This document shows, one piece after another, positions 8,268-16,972 of a stretch of DNA of 58,435 bases. Source of the DNA: Loktanella sp. (GTDB taxonomy: Bacteria > Pseudomonadota > Alphaproteobacteria > Rhodobacterales > Rhodobacteraceae); contig JAIBDT010000010.1 of NCBI GenBank assembly GCA_024686085.1, forward strand, positions 1 to 58,435, in the 5' to 3' direction. Made by a program: the position numbers and the translations under genes. How positions within the stretch are numbered: the first letter of the stretch is position 1; every line of letters starts with the position of its first letter. A model generated the notes under the pieces. The model saw only the letters and a list, made by a program, of their open reading frames with translations. It did not search any database and was not told where the DNA came from.

Positions 8268-8854
8268 GCCGCCCTATCTCCACTTGGTCGCGCAGGCGCG
8301 CAGCCGTTGCCGCCGAGGCCAAGGCCGAGGAATTGGCGGCCGAACAGGCGGTGATGGAGCAAGAGCAGGCCGCGCTTTGCGAAAAGACCGACGAAGAAAT
8401 ACTGGAGGCCTTGGGCCTGCCTGATCCCGACAGTCTTGTGCAAGGCGATGACTTTAAGGTGTTTTTGACCAAAGCAGTCCCCGCGCATTTGCGTAAACGC
8501 GCCTTGCGGACATTGTGGCGAAGCAACCCTGTTTTGGCCTGTGTTGACGGTTTGAATGATTACGATGATGACTATCTAACGGGTAGTTTTGGACAAGATC
8601 CGATCAAGACCACCTATCAGGTTGGCAAGGGGATGTTGGCGCATTTGCTGGAAGTTGAGCGTCAAAAAGAAGCGACGACAGCCACAGCTTTGATGGAAGA
8701 AGAGGCGGAAGCCCTTTTGGAAGATACCTCAGTGGTCGTGCCGACGACGACCGAATACGTGGCCGAACCGGATGCGGAGGAGATACAGACATCAGAAGCA
8801 GAAATGCCAACACCGCGTCGCATGCAATTTCAATTTGAGGGAGACGCCGCATGA
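8264..8854 (+). CDS. DUF3306 family protein of the formate dehydrogenase cluster
   Basis: A 196-residue acidic protein that begins SRPISTWSRRRAAVAAEAKA, the usual basic DUF3306 start. Its centre, FLTKAVPAHLRKRALRTLWR, is the family signature. The tail is long and Glu-rich. The start is the TTG at 8264, which overlaps the DUF3305 stop by 4 bases, and the stop overlaps torD by 4 bases. Such coupling implies matched production of DUF3305, DUF3306 and the chaperone. Role unknown; cytoplasmic maturation of FDH is likely by context. Confidence 0.82.
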   Translation: MSRPISTWSRRRAAVAAEAKAEELAAEQAVMEQEQAALCEKTDEEILEALGLPDPDSLVQGDDFKVFLTKAVPAHLRKRALRTLWRSNPVLACVDGLNDYDDDYLTGSFGQDPIKTTYQVGKGMLAHLLEVERQKEATTATALMEEEAEALLEDTSVVVPTTTEYVAEPDAEEIQTSEAEMPTPRRMQFQFEGDAA

Positions 8855-9459
8855 ATGTTGCCGCCGCCGTCCCAGAGGTAATGCAGGAAGATCGCCTGCG
8901 GGCCGATCTGTACAACTATTTGGGGCTCATGTTGGTTGGTCCGCCCGACCAATTGCTTTTGGACCAAACCGCAGATTTATCGGGTGACGACACCCCATTG
9001 GGCAATGCGATCCAAGGGCTTGCGCGGGTGGCAAAAGTATCAAAGCCCAAGGCGGTGCAAACAGAGTTTAACTCGTTGTTCATCGGTTTGGGTCGTGGAG
9101 AGTTATTGCCTTACGCGAGTTACTATTTGACTGGCTTTCTGAATGAAAAGCCGCTGGCGAATTTGCGTGTGACTATGGCCAATTTCGGGATGACCCGTGC
9201 GGATGATGTGTTCGAGCCAGAAGACAACATCGCCTCTCTTATGGAAATGATGGCAGGAATGATCGTAGGGCGCTTTGGCCGCGTTGCGACTGTTGCCGAG
9301 CAGACCGAGTTCTTTAACGCTCATATTGGCACATGGGCGACCTACTATTTTAACGATTTACAAGCGGCAAAATCATCGGTGCTTTATGCCTCCGTTGGTG
9401 CAGTGGGCGCCGCATTTATGGACATCGAGCGCGAAGCATTTCGCATGACGGCAAGCTGA
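8851..9459 (+). CDS. TorD/DmsD-family molecular chaperone
   Basis: A 202-residue all-helical protein of the TorD family. These cytoplasmic chaperones bind twin-arginine signal peptides of molybdoenzymes and hold them until the cofactor is inserted. Visible family features are the N-terminal LRADLYNYLGLMLVGPPDQ, then FNSLFIGLGRGELLPYASYY with the conserved region around the tyrosines, and the C-terminal EQTEFFNAHIGTW. Its partner here should be FdhA, whose Tat signal is encoded two genes downstream. It is coupled to DUF3306 by ATGA. Confidence 0.88.
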   Translation: MNVAAAVPEVMQEDRLRADLYNYLGLMLVGPPDQLLLDQTADLSGDDTPLGNAIQGLARVAKVSKPKAVQTEFNSLFIGLGRGELLPYASYYLTGFLNEKPLANLRVTMANFGMTRADDVFEPEDNIASLMEMMAGMIVGRFGRVATVAEQTEFFNAHIGTWATYYFNDLQAAKSSVLYASVGAVGAAFMDIEREAFRMTAS

Positions 9460-9516
9460 CGGGCCTGCCAAGAAACCGGCGAGGATGCTCGCCATAGATG
9501 AAAGGGGAGACATCCC

Positions 9517-9705
9517 ATGAGCGACAAAACCAAAGGTACGAACCGCCGCAATTTCTTAAAACTGGCAGGGACAGCCGCACCCGCAGCGATTGCTGTTGCG
9601 GCAGGTGGCGCAACGCAGGCTGCAGCGCAACCTGTCGATCTGTCATCCGACAAAATGCAAGACACCGAACACACACGGGCCTATCTGGAAAGCACACGCT
9701 TCTAG
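9517..9705 (+). CDS. Formate dehydrogenase region small Tat-signal protein
   Basis: A 62-residue peptide with a twin-arginine motif (TNRRNFLKLAG), an Ala-rich hydrophobic stretch and a short tail ending AYLESTRF. It matches the small Tat-target peptides found just before fdhA in many proteobacteria (TIGR02811-like). GGGGAG precedes the ATG by about 8 bases. After signal cleavage only about 25 residues remain, so it may be an assembly or export helper for FDH; function is unproven. Confidence 0.85.
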   Translation: MSDKTKGTNRRNFLKLAGTAAPAAIAVAAGGATQAAAQPVDLSSDKMQDTEHTRAYLESTRF

Positions 9706-9798
9706 GGTTTTAATCATGCCCTAGTGAGCGCGGTCGTGAAGGACCAAACTCAGCGGGCTTCAGAATTTTCCAGTAAGACTGGAACAGGGAGGAAGACG

Positions 9799-12699
9799 AT
9801 GCTCAGGAAAAAGACCAACGGGTATACACGCAGATCAGGCCGCACGCCGATCGTAGTGAACAAGGGATCAAACGCAATTGACCGCCGCGGATTCTTGCGC
9901 GGATCAGGGCTGGCGATTGGTGGGCTCGCGGCGATTGCTGCGACGGGTGGCTCCGTCACCCAAGCGACTGCACAGACTGCGGCGACACGCGCGATCGAGA
10001 CCATCAAGTCTGTTTGTACGCACTGCTCGGTCGGGTGTACCGTCGTAGCAGAAGTCGACAACGGTGTTTGGATCGGTCAAGAGCCTGGATTTGACAGCCC
10101 GTTCAATCTGGGTGGTTATTGCGCCAAAGGGGCCTCGGTTCGTGAGCATGCCCATGGTGAGCGCCGTCTGAAGTACCCAATGAAGAAAGAAAACGGCGAA
10201 TGGGTTCGCATCAGCTGGGAGCAAGCGATCGACGAGATCGGCGACGGCATGATGAAAATCCGTGAGGAAAGCGGTCCAGATTCTGTGTACTGGCTCGGCT
10301 CGGCGAAACATAACAACGAGCAGGCTTATCTGTTCCGCAAGTTTGCCGCCTATTGGGGTACCAATAACGTCGACCACCAAGCGCGTATCTGTCACTCCAC
10401 GACTGTTGCTGGTGTCGCCAATACATGGGGCTACGGCGCCATGACCAATAGCTACAACGATATACATAACTCTAAGGCGATCTTCGTGATCGGCGGAAAC
10501 CCTGCCGAGGCGCATCCGGTTTCGTTGCTGCACATCTTGAAGGCCAAAGAAGAAAACAACGCGCCATTGATCGTGTGTGATCCACGCTTCACGCGCACCG
10601 CCGCGCATGCCGATGAATATGTTCGCTTCCGCCCTGGTTCCGACGTGGCGCTGGTTTGGGGCATTTTGTGGCATATCTTTGAAAACGGCTGGGAAGATCA
10701 AGAGTTCATCCGCACCCGCGTTTGGGGCATGGACGAGATCCGCACCGAAGTTAAAAAATGGACGCCCGAAGAGGTCGAGCGCGTCACAGGTGCGCCGGGT
10801 TCGCAGCTAGAGCGCGTTGCACGTACACTTGTGAATAACCGTCCGGGCACCGTGATCTGGTGTATGGGTGGCACACAGCACACCAACGGAAACAACAACA
10901 CGCGTGCCTACTGCATCCTTCAACTTGCTCTTGGCAACATGGGGACAGCTGGTGGCGGTACCAACATTTTCCGCGGCCACGACAACGTGCAAGGTGCCAC
11001 TGACCTTGGCGTTTTGGCAGATACATTGCCTGGCTACTACGGTTTGTCTGCAGGCGCTTGGGCCCATTGGGCACGCGTTTGGGAAGAAGACCTAGATTGG
11101 GTGAAGAGCCGTTTCTCCGAGGCATCCTATGGCGATACGCCGATGATGAACCTCACGGGTATTCCTGTGAGCCGTTGGATTGATGGTGTTCTTGAAGATA
11201 AGGAGAACATTGATCAACCTGACAACACCCGCGCGATGGTGCTTTGGGGTCATGCGCCAAACTCTCAGACCCGTCAAAAAGAAATGAAGACGGCGATGGA
11301 AAAGCTCGACATGCTTGTCGTCGTTGATCCGTATCCGACAGTTTCGGCGGTTCTTCAGGATCGCACTGACGGCGTATACCTGCTGCCAGCCTGTACGCAG
11401 TTTGAAACACGTGGGTCTGTGACCGCTTCGAACCGGTCGCTGCAATGGCGTGACAAGGTCGTTGAGCCCCTGTTTGAATCGCTGCCAGATCACACGATCA
11501 TGTTCAAGTTTGCGACCAAGTTCGGCTTTGCCGATCGTCTGTTCCGCAACATTGGCATGGATAGCGAAGAAGAACCAAATATCGAGGATATCACGCGCGA
11601 ATTCAACCGCGGCATGTGGACGATCGGATATACGGGGCAAAGCCCAGAGCGCATGAAGATGCACATGGCTAACCAACATACATTCGACCGCACAACACTG
11701 CGGGCTGATGGCGGCCCTGCTGATGGCGACTTTTACGGGATGCCATGGCCATGCTGGGGCACTGCCGAGATGAACCACCCTGGCACAGCAAACCTGTACG
11801 ATATGTCGATGCCAGTGGCCGAAGGTGGCCTAACGTTCCGCGCCCGATTTGGCATAGAGCGTGATGGTGACAATTTGCTGGCTGAGGGCGTGTTCACTCC
11901 GGGCTCCGAGATCGAAGACGGCTATCCTGAATTCACCATGCAAATGCTTATGGATCTGGGCTGGGATGGTGATCTGACCGCGGATGAGCGGTCCTCGATC
12001 GAAACTGTCGCAGGTGCCGCCGATAAGGTTGGCGGTGTAAATTGGAAAACCGACCTTTCTGGTGGTATCCAGCGTGTGGCAATCAAGCACGGGTGCGCAC
12101 CATTTGGTAACGCAAAGGCGCGTGCTGTGGTCTGGACATTCCCTGACCCTGTGCCGATCCACCGCGAGCCCCTTTACACCAACCGCCGTGATCTGGTGGC
12201 CGATTATCCCACTTACGAGGATAAGAAGTTCTGGCGCGTTCCGACCATGTACGCATCCATTCAGGAAAAGGATTTCTCGACAGATTATCCGATTATCCTG
12301 ACCTCCGGCCGCTTGGTCGAATACGAGGGCGGCGGCGACGAGAGCCGGTCGAACCCATGGCTTGCCGAATTACAGCAAGACATGTTCGTTGAGATCAATA
12401 CACGCGATGCCAATAACCTTGGTGTCCGCGATGGCGAACAGGTTTGGGTCGAAGGTCCAGAAGGCGGTAAGGTCAAAGTGATGGCGATGGTCACAGAGCG
12501 GGTCGGAGAAGGCGTTGCCTTCATGCCGTTCCACTTTGGCGGTCATCTGGAGGGCGTCGATCTACGGGATAAATATCCTGAAGGAGCCGATCCATTCGTC
12601 TTGGGTGAATCCACCAACACCGCACAAACATATGGCTATGACAGCGTAACCCAGATGCAAGAGACCAAAGCGACTCTTTGCAAAATCTGGACAGCATAA
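9799..12699 (+). CDS. fdhA: Formate dehydrogenase catalytic subunit (molybdopterin, Tat-exported)
   Basis: The 966-residue alpha subunit of a membrane-anchored formate dehydrogenase that oxidises formate to CO2. The start is ATG 9799 with AGGGAGG 8 bases upstream; the upstream GTG at 9724 has no such site. A Tat signal (DRRGFLRGSGLAIGG) lies near residues 32-48. A [4Fe-4S] site follows (CTHCSVGC, then GGYCAKGA). The active-site position is ARICHST with Cys198 (codon TGT 10390-10392), so this is a cysteine rather than selenocysteine enzyme. The C-terminal molybdopterin-dinucleotide domain begins near YPIILTSGRLVEYEGGG. fdhB starts 12 bases downstream. The enzyme is expected in the periplasm, passing electrons through FdhB and FdhC to quinone. 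No fdhD or Mo-cofactor genes are present here. Confidence 0.95.
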   Translation: MLRKKTNGYTRRSGRTPIVVNKGSNAIDRRGFLRGSGLAIGGLAAIAATGGSVTQATAQTAATRAIETIKSVCTHCSVGCTVVAEVDNGVWIGQEPGFDSPFNLGGYCAKGASVREHAHGERRLKYPMKKENGEWVRISWEQAIDEIGDGMMKIREESGPDSVYWLGSAKHNNEQAYLFRKFAAYWGTNNVDHQARICHSTTVAGVANTWGYGAMTNSYNDIHNSKAIFVIGGNPAEAHPVSLLHILKAKEENNAPLIVCDPRFTRTAAHADEYVRFRPGSDVALVWGILWHIFENGWEDQEFIRTRVWGMDEIRTEVKKWTPEEVERVTGAPGSQLERVARTLVNNRPGTVIWCMGGTQHTNGNNNTRAYCILQLALGNMGTAGGGTNIFRGHDNVQGATDLGVLADTLPGYYGLSAGAWAHWARVWEEDLDWVKSRFSEASYGDTPMMNLTGIPVSRWIDGVLEDKENIDQPDNTRAMVLWGHAPNSQTRQKEMKTAMEKLDMLVVVDPYPTVSAVLQDRTDGVYLLPACTQFETRGSVTASNRSLQWRDKVVEPLFESLPDHTIMFKFATKFGFADRLFRNIGMDSEEEPNIEDITREFNRGMWTIGYTGQSPERMKMHMANQHTFDRTTLRADGGPADGDFYGMPWPCWGTAEMNHPGTANLYDMSMPVAEGGLTFRARFGIERDGDNLLAEGVFTPGSEIEDGYPEFTMQMLMDLGWDGDLTADERSSIETVAGAADKVGGVNWKTDLSGGIQRVAIKHGCAPFGNAKARAVVWTFPDPVPIHREPLYTNRRDLVADYPTYEDKKFWRVPTMYASIQEKDFSTDYPIILTSGRLVEYEGGGDESRSNPWLAELQQDMFVEINTRDANNLGVRDGEQVWVEGPEGGKVKVMAMVTERVGEGVAFMPFHFGGHLEGVDLRDKYPEGADPFVLGESTNTAQTYGYDSVTQMQETKATLCKIWTA

Positions 12700-12711
12700 G
12701 GGAGAAGTAGA

Positions 12712-13305
12712 ATGGCTAGAGCAAAATTTCTCGTAGATGCTGAACGCTGCATCGAATGTAACGCCTGTGTAACGGCCTGTAAGAACGAGCACGAGGTGCC
12801 TTGGGGCATTAACCGCCGCAAGGTTGTTACGATCAATGATGGCAAGCCGGGCGAACGCTCGATCTCGGTTGCTTGTATGCATTGTTCGGACGCGCCTTGT
12901 ATGGCGGTCTGCCCGACTGACTGTTTTTACCAAACAGAAGAAGGCATTGTGCTGCACTCCAAGGACCTGTGCATTGGTTGTGGTTACTGTTTCTATGCAT
13001 GCCCATTCGGCGCGCCACAGTATCCGCAGGCTGGTAACTTTGGTTCGCGCGGCAAGATGGACAAATGCACATTCTGCGCCGGTGGCCCAGAGGAAAATAA
13101 CTCCACTGCCGAGTTCCAGAAATATGGCCGTAACCGCATAGCAGAAGGCAAATTGCCGATCTGTGCGGAAATGTGTTCGACCAAAGCCTTGCTTGCGGGG
13201 GACGGCGATATGGTGTCCAACATTTACCGCGAACGCGTTGTCGCACGTGGGTTTGGGTCAGGCGCATGGGGCTGGGGCACAGCCTATAGCCAAAAGGGCG
13301 AATAG
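12712..13305 (+). CDS. fdhB: Formate dehydrogenase iron-sulfur (beta) subunit
   Basis: A 197-residue four-cluster ferredoxin subunit with 16 cluster cysteines in four groups: CIECNACVTAC, CMHCSDAPCMAVC, CIGCGYCFYAC, and CTFC paired with the later CAEMC. It moves electrons from FdhA to the cytochrome b subunit. It has no signal peptide and is expected to travel with FdhA through the Tat system. It lies 12 bases after fdhA, with GGGAGAAG before the ATG. Confidence 0.94.
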   Translation: MARAKFLVDAERCIECNACVTACKNEHEVPWGINRRKVVTINDGKPGERSISVACMHCSDAPCMAVCPTDCFYQTEEGIVLHSKDLCIGCGYCFYACPFGAPQYPQAGNFGSRGKMDKCTFCAGGPEENNSTAEFQKYGRNRIAEGKLPICAEMCSTKALLAGDGDMVSNIYRERVVARGFGSGAWGWGTAYSQKGE

Positions 13306-13321
13306 GCCGCTTTTGAACATC

Positions 13322-13353
13322 ATGACGGGCAGCCCCAGCCGGCTGCCCGTCAT
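13322..13353 (+). other. Intercistronic 13-bp stem-loop between fdhB and fdhC
   Basis: A perfect inverted repeat: ATGACGGGCAGCC, a 6-nt loop CCAGCC, then GGCTGCCCGTCAT. No T-tract follows, so it is unlikely to be a simple terminator. It is probably an RNA stabiliser or processing element that sets fdhAB messenger levels above fdhC. Confidence 0.65.
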
Positions 13354-13377
13354 TGCACCGCACACAGGGACGTTTTG

Positions 13378-14565
13378 ATGCTACGTTTTCTAAGCCTTTT
13401 TGCTGTAATTTTCGCGCTTGCAGTACCTGCTGCTGCGCAAGACACCACTGTCGACAGTCGCGCTGCGACTGGCGGCGCCCAAACCCTTGCCGATATTCTT
13501 GAAAGGCAAGAAGGCCTGAAAGTTGACGATGCATTTCGCAGCGAGGCCACGGGAAACCCCGATGTGGCGGCGCCTGGCAGTGATCAACTTGGCACACTTG
13601 GCGGCGCATCTGATCCTGAACTGTGGCGGGCATTCCGCTATGGATCAGCCGACATTAGCACGCAAAACAGAGGTCCTGCCGCGACGACTGTGATTCAAGA
13701 TGGCGGCATGTGGTGGCTGGAATTCCGCGAAGGGGCGCTGCTTCAAATAGCAATGTATCTTTTGGGCGGGACGCTTGTTGCTCTCACGCTGTTTTACCTC
13801 ATACGAGGCCGGATCAAGATTGACGGTGAAAAAACAGGCCGCACAATTACACGTTTTAAGGCCTTTGAGCGCTTTGGTCATTGGCTTTTGGCATCATCAT
13901 TTATCGTCCTTGGCCTGACAGGGTTGTTTTCGCTGATTGGCCGCAAGGTGCTGATCCCTCTGTTCGGACACGAAACTTTTTCGTTCCTCGCAGTTGGCAG
14001 CAAGTGGGTGCACAACAACATCTCTTGGGCGTTCATCATTGCGCTTTTCATCATCTTTTTCGTTTGGGTCGTACATAATATACCGGACCGAACGGACCTG
14101 CGGTGGCTTGCAAAGGCTGGTGGGTTGTTTGGTGGTGAACATCCACCAGCGAAGAAATTCAATGCAGGTCAAAAACTGATCTTCTGGGCCGTCATTGTTT
14201 TAGGCGGGTCAATTGCTGTGTCTGGTTTGTCTCTGCTATTCCCGTTCGAAATTAATCTGTTTGGCCATACATTCTCGACGCTCAACGGTTGGGGCGTGCC
14301 AGGGTGGTTTGGCGCGACTGAGCTGCCGTATCCATTGTCGCCGCAAGAAGAAATGCAATATGCTCAGCTTTGGCACGCACTTATCAGTCTGATTCTGACT
14401 GCGATCATTTTTGCGCATATCTATCTTGGGTCCGTCGGAATGGAGGGTGCGTTTGATGCGATGGGGAAAGGCGAAGTCGAGGAACAGTGGGCGCGCGAAC
14501 ATCACAGTCTTTGGGTCCAAGGCGTTCTTGGCGCTGATCCTGTGGAAAAGGAAAATAGTAAATGA
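13378..14565 (+). CDS. fdhC: Formate dehydrogenase cytochrome b556 (gamma) subunit
   Basis: A 395-residue inner-membrane diheme cytochrome b subunit that anchors FdhAB and reduces quinone. It has a cleavable signal peptide (FLSLFAVIFALAVPAAAQ), a periplasmic N-terminal extension of about 100 residues, then about five hydrophobic segments from residue 120 to 360. Histidines inside or near these (FERFGHWLLA, WVHNNISWAF, LWHALISLIL, FAHIYLGS) are candidate heme ligands. The start is ATG 13378 with AGGGA 7 bases upstream. Its stop overlaps a 43-codon gene by ATGA. The extended N-terminus is longer than in E. coli FdnI and typical of alphaproteobacterial FDH. Confidence 0.93.
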   Translation: MLRFLSLFAVIFALAVPAAAQDTTVDSRAATGGAQTLADILERQEGLKVDDAFRSEATGNPDVAAPGSDQLGTLGGASDPELWRAFRYGSADISTQNRGPAATTVIQDGGMWWLEFREGALLQIAMYLLGGTLVALTLFYLIRGRIKIDGEKTGRTITRFKAFERFGHWLLASSFIVLGLTGLFSLIGRKVLIPLFGHETFSFLAVGSKWVHNNISWAFIIALFIIFFVWVVHNIPDRTDLRWLAKAGGLFGGEHPPAKKFNAGQKLIFWAVIVLGGSIAVSGLSLLFPFEINLFGHTFSTLNGWGVPGWFGATELPYPLSPQEEMQYAQLWHALISLILTAIIFAHIYLGSVGMEGAFDAMGKGEVEEQWAREHHSLWVQGVLGADPVEKENSK

Positions 14566-14693
14566 AACCTTTTATTCTCGCGCTTCTTGCATTGGTCGTC
14601 ATTTCTGTTGGTGCAAATCAAATTTTGATGAATAGCGGATTTTCAAGCGCAGATGCGAGCACCTCCGATAAAAGTGTCCGCCTGTCAGACTGA
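14562..14693 (+). CDS. 43-residue single-span peptide at the end of the fdh operon
   Basis: A small frame overlapping the fdhC stop by 4 bases (ATGA), which strongly suggests translational coupling. The peptide starts MKPFILALLALVVISVGANQ, a hydrophobic segment that could be a signal peptide or membrane anchor, then has a polar tail of about 20 residues ending in RLSD. An operon terminator follows 28 bases later. It could be a small accessory subunit of FdhC, like other small membrane peptides of respiratory complexes (inference). I know no named family for it. Confidence 0.65.
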   Translation: MKPFILALLALVVISVGANQILMNSGFSSADASTSDKSVRLSD

Positions 14694-14720
14694 GACTTTG
14701 TAATTATAAACTTGCAAATC

Positions 14721-14747
14721 AGAGCCGCCAAAGGCTCTCATTTTTTA
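14721..14747 (+). terminator. Rho-independent terminator of the fdh operon
   Basis: Stem AGAGCC / GGCTCT with a 6-nt loop, followed by CATTTTTTATT. It closes the operon 28 bases after the 43-residue gene. Confidence 0.75.
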
Positions 14748-15255
14748 TTAGCTATTGTGACGACTTGCGTCGGTCATTACGGCAAGGGCGTGATTTTGAT
14801 CTGAACGGATATGTGCTTTCGGTGCTGCAGATGCTTTCGGCGTATCGTGCGCAAGCGCATCGTCAAGCATAGTACGGTGCTTGTACATCCCGATTTCGCC
14901 GCGATAGGTGCAAAAGCATAATTTGATAGCGCAGGTATTTGTCGAAGATCGTAGCATGCAAGCTTGGTAGGTTTTGGGAATTGTATGCTTGGATCAATGC
15001 GAAGTGGAATTCCCAATCGTAGCTCTTCCAGCAATCTATTTGTGTCTCATCACCCGCCAGCATTTGTTGCTCAACTTTGTCAATCTTGTCATGGGCCCCG
15101 ACAAGATTGCGTCCCAGGCCAGCGTCGCACGCAGCAATGGCTGTTTCGGGCGTAGAACATTCAAGCAAGATGTGTAGGTTTGCGATCTCGGTCAAATCGC
15201 TTTTGTAGACAGGCCGCAAAAAGGATTCGCGTTGTTAGGCGTCACCAGCAAAGGA
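14748..15255 (-). pseudogene. GntR/FCD-family regulator remnant
   Basis: The FCD ligand-binding domain of a GntR regulator is readable in pieces. One frame (15219-14863) gives LRPVYKSDLTEIANLHILLE and WKSYDWEFHFALIQAYNS, ending DKYLRYQIML. A second frame (to stop 14748) gives YRGEIGMYKHRTMLDDALAHD. A frameshift near 14900-14920 separates them, and another break near 15235 removes the link to the DNA-binding domain. The winged helix itself is absent. The adjoining rightward TPP-enzyme and aldolase genes were probably its target operon. Decay is clear; the original ligand is unknown. Confidence 0.75.
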
Positions 15256-15294
15256 TTCGCTCGCTAGTCGGGCAGCGTCACATGGCGGCAATTG

Positions 15295-15626
15295 AACAAG
15301 TCCGTGGCCTATCAGGCCTTGAACGCGGACATGCAGACGTCCCATGCCTTCCCCATGCTTTGCGAGCCCATTCTCGCGGAAACTCGCAAGGCTCTCTCCG
15401 AGCATGCGATCATCACAACGGATGTTGGATGGAACAAAAACGGGGTGGGCCAGTAATTTGACATTCTGACGCCCAGATCAATGCTGACCCCGAGCTGGTT
15501 GGTGTACATATCACTGGGGCGGATGAATTACTGTCTGCCTTACAAGCGGCCATTGTCAGCGGCAAACCAACAGTGTTGGATGGGCCCATGATCGACGCCC
15601 ACGACGGGGCATTGGAATATCCTTGA
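15295..15626 (+). pseudogene. TPP-dependent (acetolactate-synthase-like) enzyme remnant
   Basis: Two fragments in different frames. One from 15295 reads SVAYQALNADMQTSHAFPML and LSEHAIITTDVGWNKNG, ending at TAA; the motif SEHAIITTDVG is typical of the cofactor-binding half of TPP enzymes. The second, from 15477 to TGA 15626, reads DPELVGVHITGADELLSALQ and SGKPTVLDGPMIDA, the usual C-terminal end of the same fold. Most of the 550-600 residue protein is missing, so at least two deletions occurred. The substrate cannot be assigned. Confidence 0.6.
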
Positions 15627-15684
15627 TATCTACCTGCCTGATAAGGATGTCAGCCTCGTTTCCACCGAACTGAAAGTAACAACC

Positions 15685-16452
15685 ATGAAAAATCCGAAAA
15701 ATCTGTTTAAGGCCGCATTGAAAGCGCAAAAGCGTCAGCTTGGTATATGGAACACCATCGGAGGGAATTCGGTGCCTGAGTTGTTGGCTGGGGCAGGGTT
15801 TGATTGGGTGCTTGTGGATTGCGAACATGCGGCGATTGAAACGGTTGAGGTGCTGCCCGCGCTGCAAGCGATTGGGCAGAGCCCCTCCGTTTCCGCCTTG
15901 GTGCGACCTGCCGATAACGACGCGACCTTGTTCAAGCGTCTGTTGGATATGGGCGCGCAAACCTTGCTTGTGCCCTATATCCAAACTGCCAAAGAGGCAG
16001 AGGCGGCGGTCAGCGCGATGCGCTACGGTCCCCAAGGTATTCGTGGCATGGCAGGAACGACCCGCGCGACCCGTTACGGACAGATCGAGGATTACTTTGC
16101 CACCGCGTCGGATGAGCTGTGCCTCGTTGTGCAGGTAGAAACGGTTGAGGGGATGAAGAACCTAGAGGCGATTGCCCAAACGGACGGTGTTGATGCGGTC
16201 TTCATCGGCCCCGCAGATTTGAGCGCCAGTATGGGGTATCCAGGAGAACCGAACCGTCCCGAGGTGCTTGCGGCGATCAAAGCCATCATCAAGCGCTTGC
16301 AGGCGGTTGATGTGCCTGCAGGGCTCATGTCTCTCGATCCAGATGCCGCAAAAGACTACTTTGAAATGGGCGCCAGCTTTGTGGCTGTTGGGGTGGATCT
16401 GATATTGCTTGCTGATGCGGCGCGTCATTTGAGGCGTGCATTCGAAGCATAG
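15685..16452 (+). CDS. HpcH/HpaI family aldolase
   Basis: A 255-residue class II pyruvate aldolase of the HpcH/HpaI family, which cleaves 2-keto-3-deoxy or 4-hydroxy-2-oxo acids to pyruvate and an aldehyde using a divalent metal. Signatures are LGIWNTIGGNSVPELLAGAG, FDWVLVDCEHAAIE, VPYIQTAKEAEAAVSAMRYG, QVETVEGMKNLEAI and the metal-site segment VDAVFIGPADLSASMGYPG. The frame is intact and full length. No strong ribosome site precedes the ATG. Its neighbours on the left are broken, so it may be an orphan of a lost sugar-acid catabolic operon. The exact substrate is unknown. Confidence 0.88.
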   Translation: MKNPKNLFKAALKAQKRQLGIWNTIGGNSVPELLAGAGFDWVLVDCEHAAIETVEVLPALQAIGQSPSVSALVRPADNDATLFKRLLDMGAQTLLVPYIQTAKEAEAAVSAMRYGPQGIRGMAGTTRATRYGQIEDYFATASDELCLVVQVETVEGMKNLEAIAQTDGVDAVFIGPADLSASMGYPGEPNRPEVLAAIKAIIKRLQAVDVPAGLMSLDPDAAKDYFEMGASFVAVGVDLILLADAARHLRRAFEA

Positions 16453-16516
16453 CCTTTGCCTTTGGTGTCTCGACATAGCTGAAGGTTGATCCAAGGCAAG
16501 CGGTCCCGCTCTAAGA

Positions 16517-16972
16517 TCAGGCGGGCAGTACGGTTTCTTTGACAAACTTTTGCGCAGCTTCAATGCTGTCGTCTAGCAATGTGAGAAGGCCAAGTATCCT
16601 ATCACTACTAATTGTTGATAGGTCTCGTAATTCTTGGGCCTGGTGCGCCACGCGCGAAAGACCCATTGTTCCAGACGCTCCCTTTAAAGCATGCAGTTTA
16701 GGTTCAAAAAGCGCGTGGTTTTGCTCCTCCAACTCGTGGTCTACACATTGTTTTAGGGCCATTCCGTCTATGGAAAGCTGACCCAATAATTCTAAGAACA
16801 AGTCTGCGCCCAAGTCGCTAAGCACCGGGGACAATTGCCCCAGGTTGAGAAGGTCATTGTTCTGGTCAAGCGGGGTTGTTGGAAAAAATGTCCTCAAAAC
16901 GGATAGAATTTTCGCGCGTGTGACAGGTTTTGCAACGAAATCGTTCATTCCGGCATCGATACATGACTTCTG
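16517..16972 (-). pseudogene. C-terminal fragment of a hybrid histidine kinase (receiver end plus Hpt domain)
   Basis: The frame reads CIDAGMNDFVAKPVTRAKIL, the alpha5/beta5 end of a response-regulator receiver domain with its conserved Lys-Pro. A histidine phosphotransfer domain of about 100 residues follows, with the motif LHALKGASGTMGLSRVAHQA whose His is the phosphate acceptor. The kinase, sensor and most of the receiver are gone. Homology ends near 16972, where IS-like sequence starts, so an insertion and deletion removed the 5' part. ATG 16948 could allow expression of an Hpt-containing peptide, but there is no evidence for it. Confidence 0.75.

Noticed and set aside
9724-9798. GTG 9724 as fdhA start
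   Set aside because: No ribosome site precedes it, whereas ATG 9799 has AGGGAGG and gives a normal Tat signal.
10390-10392. Selenocysteine at the FDH active site
   Set aside because: The codon is TGT (Cys) and the frame has no internal TGA.
9904-10701. 265-codon antisense frame inside fdhA
   Set aside because: It lies fully opposite a highly conserved gene, has no family resemblance and no ribosome site.
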